From Gammaproteobacteria bacterium (GTDB lineage Bacteria; Pseudomonadota; Gammaproteobacteria; Pseudomonadales; UBA3067), in contig JAHRVS010000414.1 in NCBI GenBank assembly GCA_019090565.1, forward strand, positions 1-8,497: DNA of 8,497 nt, read 5' to 3'. Below the pieces are notes generated by a model. The model did not search any database. It was not told the DNA's origin and worked only from the letters and a program-made list of their open reading frames with translations. A program made the translations under genes and the position numbers. Position 1 is the stretch's first letter, and every line of letters starts with the position of its first letter. Below, one piece after another: positions 6,164 to 8,497 of this stretch.

Positions 6164-6166
6164 GTG
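6153..6166 (+). promoter_or_regulatory. Ribosome binding site that fixes the yeaH GTG start
   Basis: AGGAG at 6153-6157 lies 6 bases before GTG at 6164-6166. This is the best Shine-Dalgarno in the gap and places the start exactly where the conserved YeaH N-terminus (YIVDRRINGKNKSAVNRQRF) begins. Confidence 0.85.
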
Positions 6167-7441
6167 GCGTATATAGTTGATCGGCGTATTAACGGCAAAA
6201 ACAAAAGCGCCGTTAATCGTCAACGTTTTCTACAACGATACAAGAAGCACATCAAGAAGGCTGTTTCAGAATCCATTTCCCAGCGCAGCATTACCAATGT
6301 TGAGCAAGGGGAAAGCATCTCTATTCCTCAAAAAGACATCGCCGAACCGATCATCCATCATGGACAAGGTGGTAAGCGTTCAGTTGTACACCCAGGAAAT
6401 AAAGAATTCCTAAAGGGCGACCAAATCCCCCGCCCATCGGGTGGTGGTGCTGGCTCTGGTGGCGAAGGAGAAGCCAGTGATAGCGGCGAAGGAGAAGATG
6501 CTTTCGTATTTCAAATTACCCAAGATGAGTTTCTAGAATTCCTGTTTGAAGACTTAGAGCTTCCCAATCTGGTCAAACGTCAACTTGCAGGCGCCGAATC
6601 CTTTAAGCAGGTCCACGGAGGAATTATCTCCGAGGGCTCCCCAAGCCGCATCAACATTGGTCGATCCATGCGCTCAGCAAGTGCTCGTCGCACTGCGCTG
6701 GGATCTGCCTCAAAGAAACGACTTCGCGCCCTCGAAGCGGAACTCACTGAAATGCTCACAAGAGAGCATGCCAAGCAAGACCAAACGCGCATTAAGAAAT
6801 TAAAAGAAGATATTGAAAAGTTACAACGGAAAATAAAGCGCATCCCCTTCGTTGATACCTTTGATCTGCGCTACAACCTTAAGATTAAACAACCCCAACC
6901 TGTCGCCAAAGCGGTCATGTTTTGCATTATGGATGTATCCGGCTCCATGACTCAGGTTACAAAAGACATTGCTAAACGTTTTTTCATTCTTCTTTATATG
7001 TTTTTAAAGAGGAACTACAAAAAAATAGACGTCGTTTTTATTCGTCACCATACCGTTGCAAAAGAGGTGGATGAAGAGGAATTTTTTTATTCAAGAGAAA
7101 CCGGTGGCACCATTGTCTCCAGTGCACTAAAGATGATGAATGAAATTGTCGAAGATCGGTACTCACCCGAAGAGTGGAATATTTACGCAGCGCAAGCCTC
7201 CGACGGTGACAACTGGAACGACGACTCTCCCGTGTGCGGGAAATTACTCACAGAAAACATCTTACCCATCGTTCAGCACTTTGCTTATCTCGAAATCACC
7301 CCTAGGCAACATCAGGCTTTATGGCGCGAATACGCCAAGATTCAAGCCGCTCACAGCGAAGAGTTCGCCATGCAGCAACTGGTTAGTGCATCAGATATCT
7401 TTCCTGTCTTTCGCGAACTGTTCCAAAAGGCCTCAGCATGA
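6164..7441 (+). CDS. yeaH: YeaH family protein (DUF444) with C-terminal von Willebrand A-type domain
   Basis: A 425-residue protein when started at GTG 6164, close to E. coli YeaH (427). The N-terminus has the family's VDRRINGKNKSAVNRQRF block (5-22), followed by SISIPQKDIAEP (51-62) and HHGQGG (65-70). A flexible Gly/Glu/Ser-rich linker spans 92-113, then FVFQITQDEFLEFLFEDLELPNL (114-136). A predicted charged coiled coil covers about 184-225. The C-terminal VWA-type domain shows the metal-binding MIDAS pattern: DVSGS (257-261), TGGT (313-316) and SDGDN (346-350). YeaH is thought to work with PrkA and SpoVR; VWA proteins often partner AAA+ ATPases, which fits, but the exact role is unknown. 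Its stop overlaps the spoVR ATG by 4 bp (ATGA). The open frame extends upstream to a TTG at 6026, but those 46 residues lack family similarity and a ribosome binding site. Confidence 0.95.
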   Translation: MAYIVDRRINGKNKSAVNRQRFLQRYKKHIKKAVSESISQRSITNVEQGESISIPQKDIAEPIIHHGQGGKRSVVHPGNKEFLKGDQIPRPSGGGAGSGGEGEASDSGEGEDAFVFQITQDEFLEFLFEDLELPNLVKRQLAGAESFKQVHGGIISEGSPSRINIGRSMRSASARRTALGSASKKRLRALEAELTEMLTREHAKQDQTRIKKLKEDIEKLQRKIKRIPFVDTFDLRYNLKIKQPQPVAKAVMFCIMDVSGSMTQVTKDIAKRFFILLYMFLKRNYKKIDVVFIRHHTVAKEVDEEEFFYSRETGGTIVSSALKMMNEIVEDRYSPEEWNIYAAQASDGDNWNDDSPVCGKLLTENILPIVQHFAYLEITPRQHQALWREYAKIQAAHSEEFAMQQLVSASDIFPVFRELFQKASA

Positions 7442-8497
7442 AAAAAAAACCAATTTCAGAAAGCTCTGAATGGACCTTTGATTTACTGGCAGAATATGAC
7501 CACGAAATTGGAAAAATAGCAGCGGAATATAAACTCGACACCTACCCCAATCAAATAGAAGTCATCTCCTCTGAGCAGATGCTCGACGCTTACTCTTCTG
7601 TGGGCATGCCTGTGGGTTATCACCATTGGTCCTATGGCAAAAAGTTCGTTTCCAACTCCAAAAGCTACCAACAGGGTCAATCTGCCCTGGCCTACGAGAT
7701 CGTTATAAATTCAAACCCTTGTATTGCCTACTTGATGGAAGAAAACAGCATGACCATGCAAGCCTTGGTTATCGCCCATGCCTGCTACGGCCATAATTCA
7801 TTTTTTAAAGGCAACTACCTCTTTAAAACCTGGACCGATGCCAGCTCCATCATTGACTATTTGGTCTTCGCAAAAAACTACATTTCCAAATGTGAAGAGC
7901 GCCACGGCCAGGAAGAAGTGGAGTCACTGCTAGATTCCTGCCATTCTTTAATGAATTATGGTGTTGATCGCTACAAGCGCCCCGCACCCATTTCTGCTGA
8001 AGAGGAGCGCAGACGGCAGAATGAGCGCGAAGTGTACTTACAAAGCCAGGTCAATGAACTCTGGAAAACTATCCCTGAAAAAGAGCATTCTTCTGAAGAG
8101 GCGCAAAGGGTCAACTTCCCCGATGAACCACAAGAAAACCTCCTCTATTTCATCGAAAAAAACGCCCCGTTGCTAGAACCTTGGCAGCGAGAAATCGTTC
8201 GTATTGTACGAAAAATAGCACAATATTTTTATCCACAGCGTCAAACACAAGTCATGAATGAGGGTTGGGCCACCTTCTGGCACTACACCTTACTCAACAC
8301 AATGTACGACAGAGGCCAAGTCACAGAAGGCTTCATCATCGAGTTTTTAAAATCCCATACTGGCGTGGTCTATCAGCCGGAATTCGATAGCCCTTATTAC
8401 AATGGTATTAATCCCTACGCACTGGGTTTCAATATGATGACCGACATTCGTCGAATCTGCGAAAACCCCACAGAAGAAGATAAAACTTGGTTTCCAG
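7438..8497 (+). CDS. spoVR: SpoVR family protein (YcgB), 5' part, cut by the window edge
   Basis: 353 codons are visible and the frame is still open at the edge; the family is about 500 residues, so about two thirds is present. Conserved blocks: EWTFDLLAEYD (11-21), GMPVGYHHWSYGKKF (56-70), SNPCIAYLMEEN (92-103), AHACYGHNSFFKGNYLF (113-129), QVMNEGWATFWHY (271-283) and NPYALGF (325-331). The recurring His and Glu residues (H62, H63, H114, H119, E275, H282) suggest a metal site, but this is inference; no activity is settled for SpoVR. Bacillus SpoVR is needed for spore cortex formation, while homologues in non-sporing bacteria such as E. coli YcgB travel with PrkA and YeaH in a starvation/stress unit. 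The ATG overlaps the yeaH stop (ATGA), with AAAAGG 7 bases upstream, so translational coupling is likely. A run of nine A follows the ATG (7441-7449). Confidence 0.96.
   Translation, partial: MKKKPISESSEWTFDLLAEYDHEIGKIAAEYKLDTYPNQIEVISSEQMLDAYSSVGMPVGYHHWSYGKKFVSNSKSYQQGQSALAYEIVINSNPCIAYLMEENSMTMQALVIAHACYGHNSFFKGNYLFKTWTDASSIIDYLVFAKNYISKCEERHGQEEVESLLDSCHSLMNYGVDRYKRPAPISAEEERRRQNEREVYLQSQVNELWKTIPEKEHSSEEAQRVNFPDEPQENLLYFIEKNAPLLEPWQREIVRIVRKIAQYFYPQRQTQVMNEGWATFWHYTLLNTMYDRGQVTEGFIIEFLKSHTGVVYQPEFDSPYYNGINPYALGFNMMTDIRRICENPTEEDKTWFP

Overview
The window is a chromosomal stretch from a gammaproteobacterium. The gene order surA-pdxA-rsmA-apaG-apaH is the classic gammaproteobacterial arrangement, and the protein sequences look closer to the Pseudomonas/Cellvibrio side than to enterics (for example the GDVQGC motif in ApaH). 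A marine Cellvibrionaceae-like host is a low-confidence guess. Nothing looks like a phage, plasmid or defence island.

Region 1 (1-3322) is a compact plus-strand housekeeping operon. It holds the tail of surA (periplasmic chaperone), pdxA (pyridoxal phosphate synthesis, TTG start overlapping the surA stop), rsmA/ksgA (16S rRNA dimethylation), apaG (small FN3-like protein) and apaH (Ap4A hydrolase). The pdxA-rsmA gap carries a decayed half copy of a repeat that is found intact further on.

Region 2 (3323-4049) is a 727-bp gap without a convincing gene, AT-rich in its middle. Near its right end is a well-spaced sigma-54 (-24/-12) promoter candidate. Directly after it is a 142-bp element that is one long imperfect palindrome with 18-bp terminal inverted repeats (MITE-like). 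The predicted transcription start falls on the first base of the element, so the whole hairpin would form the 5' leader of the next operon.

Region 3 (4050-8497) is the conserved stress/starvation trio prkA (yeaG), yeaH and spoVR (ycgB), which runs off the right edge. PrkA is an AAA+ serine-kinase-like protein, YeaH has a C-terminal von Willebrand A-type domain with a MIDAS motif, and SpoVR is a widespread protein of unclear biochemistry. The best yeaH start is a GTG at 6164 with a strong ribosome binding site, giving a 425-residue protein; the longer open frame from 6026 is not supported. yeaH and spoVR overlap by 4 bp.

The genes are all recognisable families. The points most worth a second look are the promoter/hairpin junction ahead of prkA, the two-copy repeat family, and the unusual 191-bp leader between prkA and yeaH.
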